From: Bdellovibrio sp. ZAP7
GTDB lineage: Bacteria; Bdellovibrionota; FAC87; UBA2466
NCBI GenBank assembly: GCA_945878405.1
Contig: CAMCTJ010000015.1
Span: 1-46,711, forward strand
Length of the DNA: 46,711 nt
Direction: 5' to 3'
The position numbers were made by a program, and so were the translations under genes. Below the pieces are notes generated by a model. That model was given only the letters and a program-made list of their open reading frames with translations, ran no database searches and was not told the origin of the DNA. Shown piece by piece: positions 17,166 through 25,628 of this stretch (position 1 is its first letter; the number at the start of each line of letters is the position of its first letter).

Positions 17166-18546
17166 AGAATTCAACCCGACGGTTTAACTTTCGTCCTCGC
17201 TCACTTGCATTGCTAGCTTTTGGTTTTCTTTTTCCAAAACCCTGAGTTACCAAACTGTCCTCTGGAATCCCCTTGCTGACAAGGTAGGCCTTTACCGAGT
17301 TTGCACGAGCTAAAGAGAGTTTCAAGTTATATGCTTCAGTGTGGGTGGAGTCTGTGTGACCTGAAATTAAAAGTTTTCTTACTTTATTCTCTTTGATTAC
17401 TTCCGCAATTTGATCAAGAAGGCTGTAACTATTACGTAAGAGTTCTGCACTTCCCACTTTGAAATTAATATTTTTTCGAATGACAAATTTTCGATCAACA
17501 ATATTCACATCGGATGTGGTGAAGTAGTGCTTTCGTTCAGTTTGGGTGATTCCGAAGGTGTAACTCACTTGTCCAAGGATTTGGTAGTCGGGCATGAAAG
17601 GGATTCCTGCAACAGGCGCCCCCCCGGAAAGCCCGCGATTGACTGCCACATCAGTTCCCAAAAGCAAAGCTAAGCTTTTATTATCGAGTGGAGTAAATCG
17701 AGCTCCAACGCTTAAGCGCGCTGGAGAATTGGTCCAGCCTAAGGAGCTGTTTAAATGGTGAGTGTGTTGAAACTCTAAAAAGGGAATGAAGTCGCCCAGT
17801 TTGTACTCAACTCCCAAGGCAGTATTGATGGTTGAAAAGCGGCTAAATTCATAAAAGGTTTCTGAAGCGAGAATTCCAGAGCTTGCCGAGCGGATTTGAG
17901 GCATGTGAAAGAGCAAGTTTAGATGGAAGAAAAGCGGAAGACCTGTGCTGGGATAGAGTGAAGCCGTGCCCAGCACTCCAATTCCACCACTTAAAGTGCT
18001 AACGGCAGGAGAAAGGCTATTAAAATTAGAGGCGATGAGAAAGTTTCCAATTGGGGCAATTGCGAAGGTGTCATTGATCGGAAAAGAATAAACGGCTGAA
18101 AAATTAAAATCTCCGAGTGAAGAAATAAGTTGTCTTGGGGTTCCAAAAGTTGTTGAGGAATTTCTTCGAACAACAGCCAGTGTGAGGTTATTAAGAGGGG
18201 AATATCCGACAAATAAATTTTCTGCGATAGAGTTAGCTTGCTTTCCCGTACCAAAATCTGGGGCATTGCCTACCGAGTAAAATTCACCGCCTATTCCAAA
18301 ACTGAGAGCCCCTAAAGGAAGACTTTCTGCGGAACGAGTCCGAAAGATGCCCACGGTGCCCCAATTGGAAGGGTAGAGATGCTCTTTACGATTAATAGAC
18401 GAAACTTCGTAGGTCTCTGAGGCGCTCTCTTCCTCTTGGGAAATTTCAATTCCTTTTTCTTGAGCTTCTTCGCTCGTCGTTTCTTCGGCATGAACAGGCC
18501 CCGAAAAATTTAAAAGAATGAGAAAAATGACATAAAGAGCTTTCAA
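17152..18546 (-). CDS. OmpA-family outer-membrane barrel protein
   Basis: A 464-residue exported protein. Residues 1-20 are a signal peptide, followed by a Glu/Ser-rich stretch. Residues about 60-330 contain many alternating hydrophobic strands typical of an outer-membrane barrel (VGIFRT, LGALSFGIGGEFYS). The C-terminal about 100 residues are an OmpA/MotB peptidoglycan-binding domain with ISGHTDS, LSLARANSVKAYL and NRRVEFFI. The final residues are slightly longer than a bare barrel end. The start is TTG 18546; no strong ribosome binding site is seen. The gene diverges from the FliL-like gene and converges on fumC with a 14-base overlap. It probably links the outer membrane to peptidoglycan. 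Confidence 0.85.
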   Translation of the reverse strand: MKALYVIFLILLNFSGPVHAEETTSEEAQEKGIEISQEEESASETYEVSSINRKEHLYPSNWGTVGIFRTRSAESLPLGALSFGIGGEFYSVGNAPDFGTGKQANSIAENLFVGYSPLNNLTLAVVRRNSSTTFGTPRQLISSLGDFNFSAVYSFPINDTFAIAPIGNFLIASNFNSLSPAVSTLSGGIGVLGTASLYPSTGLPLFFHLNLLFHMPQIRSASSGILASETFYEFSRFSTINTALGVEYKLGDFIPFLEFQHTHHLNSSLGWTNSPARLSVGARFTPLDNKSLALLLGTDVAVNRGLSGGAPVAGIPFMPDYQILGQVSYTFGITQTERKHYFTTSDVNIVDRKFVIRKNINFKVGSAELLRNSYSLLDQIAEVIKENKVRKLLISGHTDSTHTEAYNLKLSLARANSVKAYLVSKGIPEDSLVTQGFGKRKPKASNASERGRKLNRRVEFFILE

Positions 18547-18660
18547 TTATTCAAATTTTAACACGACTCTCATCAACCCCTTGAGCAATCTTGAAGTTTT
18601 TTTCACAATTAAACGCGGCGCGTTGTTTTGGGTTATACTGTTCGAAGAGTAGGGGGAACC

Positions 18661-19269
18661 ATGTTGAAAATTTTGGGGTTGGGGTTGGGACTGATCAGTG
18701 CAGTTGTTACTGGGTTTATCTTTTATCAGAGTATGAATTCTTTGAATCGATTTTCTAAACACTCGGCGCATATGACAGCTACTTCTGAGAGTGGCGGACA
18801 TGAAGCGGTTAAGGAAAGTGCCCATGGCGGCGGGGGGCATGAGGCTGCCAAAACAGAAGGCCATGGCGGCGGAGGACATGAGGCTGCCAAAACAGAAGGC
18901 CATGGCGGCGGAGGACATGGAGAAAGTTCTGAAGGGGAAAAACGAGAAACCGCTAGCTCAAAGGGAATGATACCGTTTTTAAGTTTAGATGAAATGTTTG
19001 CGAATATTAATCAGGAAAAAAGTAGTCATACTTTGGCTATTAAAGTCGATGTAGAGTTTTTTGATGTTGAAGCAAAGCAAGCTTTCAAAGCAAACCAGCC
19101 CGCAGTTAAAAACCTTATCATCCAGACGTCTAGAGAACAGGAATACGAACAACTTTCTACTTTGTCTGGAAAGCTCTACTACAAAGAATTGCTAATTCGA
19201 AGAATCAATGAACATTTTCACAAACCATTGGTTAAAGATGTTCATTTTGCATCTTTCTTTTTGCAGTAA
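18661..19269 (+). CDS. fliL: FliL-like flagellar basal-body protein with His/Gly repeat linker
   Basis: A 202-residue single-pass membrane protein. I start at ATG 18661 because AGGGGG lies 5-6 nt upstream; an upstream in-frame start lacks this. Residues 2-24 span the inner membrane. Residues 47-85 are three 13-residue repeats, the last two identical (HEAAKTEGHGGGG), followed by an acidic stretch. The C-terminal domain (about 115-202: TLAIKVDVEFFDVE, then SGKLYYKELLIRRINEHF and HFASFFLQ) has the FliL pattern. FliL binds the stator and supports torque. The His/Gly-rich linker could bind metal ions or act as a flexible spacer. It leads a plus-strand gene series containing pyruvate kinase and ftsB-like genes; a flagellar neighbour is not present. 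Confidence 0.75.
   Translation: MLKILGLGLGLISAVVTGFIFYQSMNSLNRFSKHSAHMTATSESGGHEAVKESAHGGGGHEAAKTEGHGGGGHEAAKTEGHGGGGHGESSEGEKRETASSKGMIPFLSLDEMFANINQEKSSHTLAIKVDVEFFDVEAKQAFKANQPAVKNLIIQTSREQEYEQLSTLSGKLYYKELLIRRINEHFHKPLVKDVHFASFFLQ
18799..18915 (+). repeat. Three 39-bp in-frame tandem repeats
   Basis: Units at 18799-18837, 18838-18876 and 18877-18915. The second and third are base-for-base identical; the first is diverged. They encode 13 residues each. The exact identity of two copies implies recent expansion, so copy number may vary between strains. Confidence 0.95.
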
Positions 19270-19307
19270 CCTTTACACTAAGACTGACTCTAGCTATCGT
19301 GTGACCT

Positions 19308-20750
19308 GTGGCCAGAAGAGCTAAAATCATCTGTACAGTCGGACCTGCTACTAGCACTCCGGAAAAAATAGAGGCACTCGCTCGCGCGGGCATGGATATC
19401 GTCCGCCTTAATTTTTCTCACGGTAATCACGCCGAGTTTTCCCGAATCATTGGCTATATCAGAGAAATGGAACCTCGATTGGGGAAGCCCCTTGGGATTA
19501 TGGCTGATATTCAGGGGCCTAAAATCCGAGTGGGGAAATTTCAAACTGGGGAAATAGAGCTAATCAATGGGAAAGAAGCCTTGATTGTGACTGAGGCAAT
19601 TATGGGTGGAATGGAAGGGGAACTTGCGGTCATCCCCACCGATTACAAAGAGTTTATAAAAGATGTGCTCCCGGGACACACTATTTTGTTAGATGATGGA
19701 TTGATTGAATTAAGAGCCGAAGAAAAAAATCCTCGAGGATTAAAGTGTCGAATCATCAACGGGGGAATCCTAAAGCCACACAAAGGGATTAGTGCGCCGG
19801 AAAGTTCTTTTTCCGCTAGAAGTATTACTGAAAAAGATTATGACGATATTTTGTTTTGTCTAGAACGAGGTGTGGACTTTATCGCCATGTCGTTTGTCCG
19901 AACGGCTCAAGAGGTAAAGCATTTAAAAAGTTTTATACAATCGCGTGGAAAAAACATTTTGCTTTTGGCTAAGATTGAAAAAAGAGAAGCCTTGGCCAAT
20001 TTAGATGACATTATCGATGTTGCGGATGGAGTTTTGGTAGCCAGGGGAGATTTAGCAGTAGAAGTCGGAAACGAACGGGTTCCCGTACTCCAAAAGAAGA
20101 TTATTAAGAGGGCAAACCTGAGAGGCAAGTCGGTGATCATTGCCACTCAGATGCTTTCTTCGATGATAGACAATCCTCGTCCGACCCGAGCAGAAGCATC
20201 CGATGTTGCAAATGCGATAGTGGATGGAACAGATGCCGTAATGCTTTCCAATGAAACAGCTGTGGGAAAATTTCCGATTGAGACTGTTCAAATGATGGTC
20301 AAGATCGTTGAGGAAATGGAAGCAGAGCCCCCGATTTGGGGAATTACTGCATTCAATGAATGGCTTTTGCCGCCTGAGGGACAAACTGCGATGGCGCTCT
20401 TACAGAGTGCCGTTAGATTAGCTTCAGTGGTTAAGTCGAAGCTTTTCGTGGTGGTCACTCAATCGGGGCATTCGGCTCTACTGACCTCCAAATGTAGGCC
20501 TGCCAATCGATTAATTGCGATGACTTCTAGCAAAGAAACCTATCGTCAATTAAGTCTGAAATGGGGCGTTGAAGCGGTGCTGGTGCCGGATCTCCACAAA
20601 TTAGGCTCTGAGTCAGCCGTCTTTGATGCCATCAGTCGAGAACTTCTCAAATTGAACCTCTGCCAAAGAGGCGATAGAATAGTAATTACTGCAGGACTTC
20701 CGATTTTGGCTCACGGATCCACCAACACGATTAAAGTCCATCAAATTTAG
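19308..20750 (+). CDS. pyk: Pyruvate kinase
   Basis: Catalyses the last step of glycolysis: phosphoenolpyruvate plus ADP to pyruvate plus ATP. The length of 480 residues is normal. The N-terminus reads KIICTVGPATSTPEKI...GMDIVRLNFSHG, the central part contains the metal/catalytic stretch LLAKIEKREAL...GVLVARGDLAVEVG, and SVIIATQML...PRPTRAEASDVANA...LSNETAVGKFP follows. The C-terminal regulatory domain (about 350-480) is present. The start codon is GTG at 19308. The gene lies 38 bases after fliL and is followed by a 58-base gap containing a small hairpin (CAGAG at 20761-20765 with CTCTG at 20782-20786), which could attenuate readthrough. Confidence 0.96.
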   Translation: MARRAKIICTVGPATSTPEKIEALARAGMDIVRLNFSHGNHAEFSRIIGYIREMEPRLGKPLGIMADIQGPKIRVGKFQTGEIELINGKEALIVTEAIMGGMEGELAVIPTDYKEFIKDVLPGHTILLDDGLIELRAEEKNPRGLKCRIINGGILKPHKGISAPESSFSARSITEKDYDDILFCLERGVDFIAMSFVRTAQEVKHLKSFIQSRGKNILLLAKIEKREALANLDDIIDVADGVLVARGDLAVEVGNERVPVLQKKIIKRANLRGKSVIIATQMLSSMIDNPRPTRAEASDVANAIVDGTDAVMLSNETAVGKFPIETVQMMVKIVEEMEAEPPIWGITAFNEWLLPPEGQTAMALLQSAVRLASVVKSKLFVVVTQSGHSALLTSKCRPANRLIAMTSSKETYRQLSLKWGVEAVLVPDLHKLGSESAVFDAISRELLKLNLCQRGDRIVITAGLPILAHGSTNTIKVHQI

Positions 20751-20808
20751 ATTAACAATACAGAGTAGGTAAATACGCCTCCTCTGTTTGAGCCTTCATT
20801 TACTTCCC

Positions 20809-21108
20809 ATGATTCCAAAAAAACAACTTCAAAGCGGTCGAGCGTTTCGTCTTGTTCTCAATGTGAATTGGATTCTCATCGCCATTCTCCTTGTGATGGG
20901 TGTGTTTGGAAAAAGAGGGTGGCTCGATTTAAGGCGCATGAGCAGCGAAAATCAGCGTATTGAAAATGAGCTATCACAGGTACAGGAACAAAAAGAAGTG
21001 CTCGTTTCCGAAATTCGAGCTCTTCAACAAGATAGACAAGCTCAAGAGCATACGATTCGAAAGGTTTTAGGGTATATTAGGCCAGACGAAACTGTGATTG
21101 AATTTTAG
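20809..21108 (+). CDS. FtsB/DivIC-like septum formation protein
   Basis: About 99 residues with a single membrane segment (about 16-32, VNWILIAILLVMGVFG) and a coiled coil (about 42-85, SSENQRIENELSQVQEQ...) followed by a short conserved tail (YIRPDETVIEF). This matches FtsB/DivIC, which forms a complex with FtsL and FtsQ at the divisome. I chose ATG 20809; a TTG seven codons upstream is possible. Neither has a clear ribosome binding site. It lies between pyruvate kinase and a GHMP kinase with no other division gene nearby; next gene is 9 bases downstream. Confidence 0.7.
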   Translation: MIPKKQLQSGRAFRLVLNVNWILIAILLVMGVFGKRGWLDLRRMSSENQRIENELSQVQEQKEVLVSEIRALQQDRQAQEHTIRKVLGYIRPDETVIEF

Positions 21109-21117
21109 AGGAATCTC

Positions 21118-22191
21118 TTGAAAAGCGTTGATAAATTTCGAGTTGTAGCTCCTTGTCGAGCAGACCTAGCTGGCGGCACCTTAGACCTCTGGCCCCTCTT
21201 TTGTCTTATTCCGTCTTCTCTTACTTTAAATATCGCCCTTGATTTGTTTGCCAGAGTGGATTTTGAGGTTTCTGAGAATTTCCAGTTTGAAGTCGTTCTC
21301 AAAAACAAAAATGATCAGTATCAAATGACAGAAGTAGATCCCGCTCTTAATTTGGGCTCAGTTCCCGACTCGCTCAAATTCCCGGTTTTTATCCTTAATC
21401 AATTTCTGATCTTACAGCGGCAGATCCCCAGAGTTTCTATGCAGATTGATTTAGGTTCTGCCGTTCCTGTTGGGAGTGGATTAGGAGGGTCTTCGACTCT
21501 TTTAGTAGCTTTGGGAAGGGGGCTGTGCCGGGTTTGTTCTGATTTCACGGAGCAAGGATGGCAGTGGCGATTTCTCCAATGGGCTAAAGACACTGAAGCT
21601 GCTTTCTTAAAAGTGCCGACAGGTACTCAGGATTATTTAGCCGCGATTTTTGGTGGTCTTCATGGCTACGAGCACCAGTTAGGTCGGATTGAGCAGACAT
21701 CTTTTCCGCCTTCTGTATTCCAGCAGCTCAACGAACGGCTTTTAGTCATTTTTTCTGGCGAAAAACACCACAGCGGGATGAGTAACTGGGAAGTTTACAA
21801 GAAAGCAGTAGAGGGCGATCCGCAGGTCATAAAAGGATTAAAAGGAATTGCCGAGGTAGCCCACAAAATGGATGCTGTTTTGAGAACAGAAAAGGTGGAT
21901 TGGGGTACCGTTGGGAGGTACTTGGATACCGAATGGGATTTGAGAAAAACGACTTTTCGAGTAAGCACCCCTACTTTGGATTCCATCATCCAGCAGACTA
22001 AAGAAATATCGGGAGTTTTAGGGGTAAAGGTATGTGGAGCGGCCCAAGGTGGGAGCCTCGTGGTTTTAGTTGACCCCGGTAAAAAAGTTTCGGTCGTTGA
22101 AAGACTAAAAAAAGCCAACCTACAGGTCTTACCTACACAAGCGACATTGATGGGTGTATCTATACAAGATGCCCATCTCGATATGGATTAG
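21118..22191 (+). CDS. GHMP-family sugar kinase
   Basis: A 357-residue kinase of the GHMP family (galactokinase, homoserine kinase, mevalonate kinase). The N-terminus FRVVAPCRADLAGGTLDLWPL resembles that of D-glycero-D-manno-heptose 7-phosphate kinase and related sugar kinases. The ATP loop PVGSGLGGSST is at about residues 116-126. The C-terminal domain (about 230-350) is complete, with GVKVCGAAQGG. The substrate cannot be told; a sugar phosphate for cell-surface polysaccharide is one option. The TTG start (21118) is supported by AGAGGAAT. The gene lies 9 bases after the FtsB-like gene and 9 bases before an FAD oxidase, so the run looks like an operon. Confidence 0.75.
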   Translation: MKSVDKFRVVAPCRADLAGGTLDLWPLFCLIPSSLTLNIALDLFARVDFEVSENFQFEVVLKNKNDQYQMTEVDPALNLGSVPDSLKFPVFILNQFLILQRQIPRVSMQIDLGSAVPVGSGLGGSSTLLVALGRGLCRVCSDFTEQGWQWRFLQWAKDTEAAFLKVPTGTQDYLAAIFGGLHGYEHQLGRIEQTSFPPSVFQQLNERLLVIFSGEKHHSGMSNWEVYKKAVEGDPQVIKGLKGIAEVAHKMDAVLRTEKVDWGTVGRYLDTEWDLRKTTFRVSTPTLDSIIQQTKEISGVLGVKVCGAAQGGSLVVLVDPGKKVSVVERLKKANLQVLPTQATLMGVSIQDAHLDMD

Positions 22192-22200
22192 AGTGGTCTT

Positions 22201-23349
22201 ATGAAAAGGCCGTCTTTTGATTGTATTGTCCTAGGCCTGGGAGCCATGGGAAGCAGCACTGCCTATCAATTAGCCTTAAAAGGAAAAAAAGTTCTCGGGC
22301 TTGAACAATTTACATGTGCCCATGACCGTGGAAGCTCTCATGGCGAAACAAGACTGATTCGAAAAGCCTATTTTGAGCACCCAGATTATGTTCCACTTTT
22401 GGAGCGGAGTTATCAGCTTTGGAAAGAGTTAGAGCTTCGTAGCGGGAAAAAACTGCTGCATGAAACGGGGTTAGTGATTTTCGGAGAGGAAAAAAAAAGC
22501 CAGGTTTTGCAGGGCGTTCGGTTAAGCTCAAGCCAGTATGGGATTTCCATTGAAGAATGGGATTACAAGACGATTCAAAAGCGATTTCCACAAGCGAATG
22601 TTTCATCTGCTTTCATCGGACTGTACGAAAAATCCGGCGGCTACTTGGAAGTCGAAAACTGTGTTCAAACTTTTTGCGAGCAAGCTGGCCATTTAGGGGC
22701 TGAGCTCCATTTTGAAGAGCCTGTGAGTTCCTGGAAGAACACTGAAAGTGGTTTTGAAGTAACGACTTCAAAAGGGACCTATTATGCTCAGCAACTGGTC
22801 ATTACGACAGGTTCTTGGAATGGCAGGTTATTGAAAGAAGCAAATCCTTTTTTAAAAGTTCACCGGGCTCCTCTTTTTTGGTTTGAATCTCAAGGAAGCT
22901 TTAAAAAAGAAAAAGGCGTTCCGTGTTTCGCATTCGATGTTCCAGAGGGATTTTTCTACGGATTTACCGAAAGCGGGGGAGAAGTGAAAATCGCTCTTCA
23001 TCAGCCCCTTGGATTAGTAGAGGATCCGAGTAGAGAAGATCGAAGTGTGAAACCTGAAGAAGCTAAGCCAGTAACTGATTTTGTGGCCGAGTACCTGAAA
23101 GACATAAACCCAGAGCCCACCCGGGGCGTGATTTGCTTTTATACGCTTTCACCCGATACGCATTTTATTTTGGATGCTATTCCCGATTGTCCTGGTGGTT
23201 TTTGGGCAGGTGGGTTTTCGGGACACGGGTTTAAATTTGCAAGCCTTATCGGAGAGGTTCTCTCCGATTTGGTAATAGACGGAAAAACGCGATCCCCGGT
23301 TCAGTTTTTAGCTATGGAAAGACTTCAAGGAAAAAACAATGGCAAATGA
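22201..23349 (+). CDS. FAD-dependent MTOX/sarcosine-oxidase-like amine oxidase
   Basis: A 382-residue flavoprotein of the monomeric sarcosine oxidase / N-methyltryptophan oxidase family, which oxidises N-methylated amino acids or other secondary amines, giving an imine and hydrogen peroxide. The N-terminal Rossmann motif is VLGLGAMGSSTAYQLA; GSSHGETRLIR follows. Cys312 (ICFYTLSPDTHFILD) matches the residue that carries covalent FAD in this family. The end GFSGHGFKFASLIG is also typical. The substrate cannot be deduced; catalysis at an N-methyl group or a pipecolate-like ring are possible. The 3' end overlaps the next gene by 11 bases. Confidence 0.88.
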   Translation: MKRPSFDCIVLGLGAMGSSTAYQLALKGKKVLGLEQFTCAHDRGSSHGETRLIRKAYFEHPDYVPLLERSYQLWKELELRSGKKLLHETGLVIFGEEKKSQVLQGVRLSSSQYGISIEEWDYKTIQKRFPQANVSSAFIGLYEKSGGYLEVENCVQTFCEQAGHLGAELHFEEPVSSWKNTESGFEVTTSKGTYYAQQLVITTGSWNGRLLKEANPFLKVHRAPLFWFESQGSFKKEKGVPCFAFDVPEGFFYGFTESGGEVKIALHQPLGLVEDPSREDRSVKPEEAKPVTDFVAEYLKDINPEPTRGVICFYTLSPDTHFILDAIPDCPGGFWAGGFSGHGFKFASLIGEVLSDLVIDGKTRSPVQFLAMERLQGKNNGK

Positions 23350-23914
23350 AATTGAAAAAAGAGCAATGGGATATCGATTTTTTCCGGGAAATAAGTGGAG
23401 TTGGGCCGCTATCCGACAAACTTACAAAGACTTTTTTAGCCAAGGTATTAGTTTCTGGACCCAGCAATCCTTTGACATCCCACTCGAAACCACTGTTCCC
23501 GTGCTTCTGGTAATCATTGCAGTAGAAAGCATCGTGCAAGGACTCTTAAACGCCCGTTATGATTTTTTAAGTCGTTTTACGGGACAGTTGGGAGACTTAG
23601 CAGGTCAAGGGATCTTCATAGGTTTTGTCGTGCTCATGAAAGAATGGTTAGAAGCGCGAGGAAGTTTTAGAGAATACTTGGCGTTTGATACGTGCGCTCG
23701 TTTTATTCTTTTGCCTATCGCATTGTTCTCGGGGTTATCCACCCAGTTAGGGCTTTTGTTAAACTCTCTTGGGACGCTTTGGATTCTTTATGCTTTTTAT
23801 CGAACCTTTCATGTGGTTCTCACTCGGTTTTTAATTCTCGTTGGAATTGTGTGGGGTATCGCTGGTCTTGCGTTCTTAGCTGCTTTTATCACCGGTCTTA
23901 AAATGTTTGGATGA
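23339..23914 (+). CDS. Integral membrane protein of unknown function (Yip1-like look)
   Basis: A 191-residue hydrophobic protein with about five membrane segments (about 51-70, 85-102, 118-136, 140-155, 165-188). An N-terminal cytosolic stretch with GYRFFPGNKWSW precedes them. The layout recalls Yip1-domain proteins, but I cannot confirm this from motifs alone. AAGGAAAA sits before the ATG. The gene overlaps the flavoprotein gene by 11 bases, and the C25 protease ATG comes 10 bases after its stop, indicating one transcript. A role in transport or membrane trafficking would be a guess. Confidence 0.6.
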   Translation: MANEIEKRAMGYRFFPGNKWSWAAIRQTYKDFFSQGISFWTQQSFDIPLETTVPVLLVIIAVESIVQGLLNARYDFLSRFTGQLGDLAGQGIFIGFVVLMKEWLEARGSFREYLAFDTCARFILLPIALFSGLSTQLGLLLNSLGTLWILYAFYRTFHVVLTRFLILVGIVWGIAGLAFLAAFITGLKMFG

Positions 23915-23924
23915 GGAGGGTTTT

Positions 23925-25619
23925 ATGAAACCTTTATTGATCTCTCTAGCTTTTCTTTCCTGTACGGTCTGGGGAAGCAGTGTCAGACACTATTCTCTTT
24001 CTTCCCATTCTCGGGGCTCTTATGTGAATTGGGAGGGGGACTACCTTGAAGTGCCGGGTAACCCCCTTCTTCCGAAAATAACCACTCGAATTCTTCTTCC
24101 TTTTCACCAGGCCATCGAAAAAGTCGAGCTCAAGGTAGTTGAGGAACAAACGTGGACGGAAAAACTGGTTTTGGATCCCGTCCCGTTTCCAAAGCCCATG
24201 TGCGAGCCTGAGAAGAATGAGCTAAAAAAAAGTTTTCGAAAAGACGGTCTTTCATATTTTCCTGAAAATCCTTTGGGCGAAGCTTTTGTCGTAGCAAAAC
24301 ACGGATACAAAATTCTTTATGTGGACGTCTATCCAGCACGCTACGAATTTGAAAGTAAAAGCCTGACCTGGCTTCCTCAATCGGAACTGGTGGTTTATTT
24401 ACAGGATGATCCGAAACCTACGGGAGGCTTTGCTCCAACGGAGGAAGATCAAAAAGCGGCTTTGAGGCTTGCAGATCAATTGGATGAGTTGGAAACCTAT
24501 CCCTCAGTATTGGAAAAAAATCCCAGTGCCGAGTATTTAGTGATAGGACCAGCTGCATTTTTCGAAGACGAATCGATTCACTCGCTAAAATCTCTCATGC
24601 TTGAAAAACGAGCTCGAGGAATCACAACAAAAGCTCTAACCCTTGAAGAGATAGGAGCCAATTATCAAGGAGCGGACACTCAGGCCAAAATTCGAGAGGC
24701 CGTCAGGGCCCATTATCGCGAAGAAGGAACACGGTATCTTCTCTTGGTGGGAAATGGATACTCCATCACCCCTACGAAAATTCTCACTGTGAACATGAGT
24801 GAGGGAAACCTCCCTTCTGATCTCTACTTCGGTTGTTTGGATGGAGACTTTAAAAGTAAGCCCTACGATATGGCGTGTGAAGTAGCTGTGGGAAGAGCCC
24901 CCGCAACAACTATCGAGGATGTGCATGTGTTTGTCCGTAAATCTCTTGCGCTCCAGGATGTAAATGAGGGGGATCCTCTGGTTTGGAAGACGGTAAATTT
25001 CGGGGAGAAGTTGGATAGTTCTACTTACGCTTCTATGAGTCTTAAGATGCTTGAGATTGGCGGGATTGCAGGGCAGGGAGTTCCCACCGTGGGGTATCCG
25101 GCACAAGCAGAGTTTTATAAACTCTATGAGACACCCAAAGTGACTTACTCTTCAACTACCGTAATTCAAAGTTTAAAACTTGCGCCTTTCTATACTTTAA
25201 ATCACCTCGGCCATTGTCAGACGACGTATTGTTTACGGCTCAAAGCAGAGGTTATTCCCGAAGTGAAAACGAGTTTTCCCTTTTTTGGAATTACTCAAGG
25301 TTGCTTTCCGGGAAATATGCGACAAGCCAATTGGGCAAGTAAGATGATTAATTTGGCAGATGGAGGCGCGGGAGCTCTAGTAGCTAATTCAAATTATGGG
25401 TGGTATGAGCCCGGGGGAGGAAACGGCCACTCTAATCGGCTTCATACGATGTTTTACGATACAGTTTTCAAAGAAGGTTCCCGGGGCCTCGGTAAGACTT
25501 TATATCGCGCAAAAGAACGGCTGATTGATCAAGCCAATTCTAATTCCTATATGAGATGGGTGCTCTACGAGACCAATCTCTTTGGCGATCCGGAAGTAGC
25601 GCTCAGGTTTCCGAAGTAA
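23925..25619 (+). CDS. Secreted gingipain-family cysteine protease (C25)
   Basis: A 564-residue secreted cysteine protease. I start at ATG 23925, where AGGAGGG lies about 6 nt upstream; a farther start adds an acidic extension before the signal peptide. The signal peptide covers residues 1-17. The propeptide has the GNPLLPKITTRILLP pattern of C25 zymogens. The catalytic domain (about 200-560) carries His430 in NHLGHC and Cys460 in ITQGCFPGN; the 30-residue spacing is close to that in gingipains. It lacks the long haemagglutinin or C-terminal sorting domain of Porphyromonas gingipains. It is the last gene of the plus-strand series and converges, 9 bases apart, on a lipoprotein with a Kunitz-like domain. 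Confidence 0.85.
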   Translation: MKPLLISLAFLSCTVWGSSVRHYSLSSHSRGSYVNWEGDYLEVPGNPLLPKITTRILLPFHQAIEKVELKVVEEQTWTEKLVLDPVPFPKPMCEPEKNELKKSFRKDGLSYFPENPLGEAFVVAKHGYKILYVDVYPARYEFESKSLTWLPQSELVVYLQDDPKPTGGFAPTEEDQKAALRLADQLDELETYPSVLEKNPSAEYLVIGPAAFFEDESIHSLKSLMLEKRARGITTKALTLEEIGANYQGADTQAKIREAVRAHYREEGTRYLLLVGNGYSITPTKILTVNMSEGNLPSDLYFGCLDGDFKSKPYDMACEVAVGRAPATTIEDVHVFVRKSLALQDVNEGDPLVWKTVNFGEKLDSSTYASMSLKMLEIGGIAGQGVPTVGYPAQAEFYKLYETPKVTYSSTTVIQSLKLAPFYTLNHLGHCQTTYCLRLKAEVIPEVKTSFPFFGITQGCFPGNMRQANWASKMINLADGGAGALVANSNYGWYEPGGGNGHSNRLHTMFYDTVFKEGSRGLGKTLYRAKERLIDQANSNSYMRWVLYETNLFGDPEVALRFPK

Positions 25620-25628
25620 AATAGTCTT

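Noticed and set aside
18799-18915. Three 39-bp direct repeats considered as a CRISPR or satellite array
   Set aside because: There are no spacers; the units are contiguous, in frame and encode the His/Gly linker of a FliL-like protein.
24636-25106. Open frame of 156 codons antisense to the C25 protease gene
   Set aside because: It lies entirely inside the catalytic domain of the protease, without signal or motif, and is best read as a shadow.
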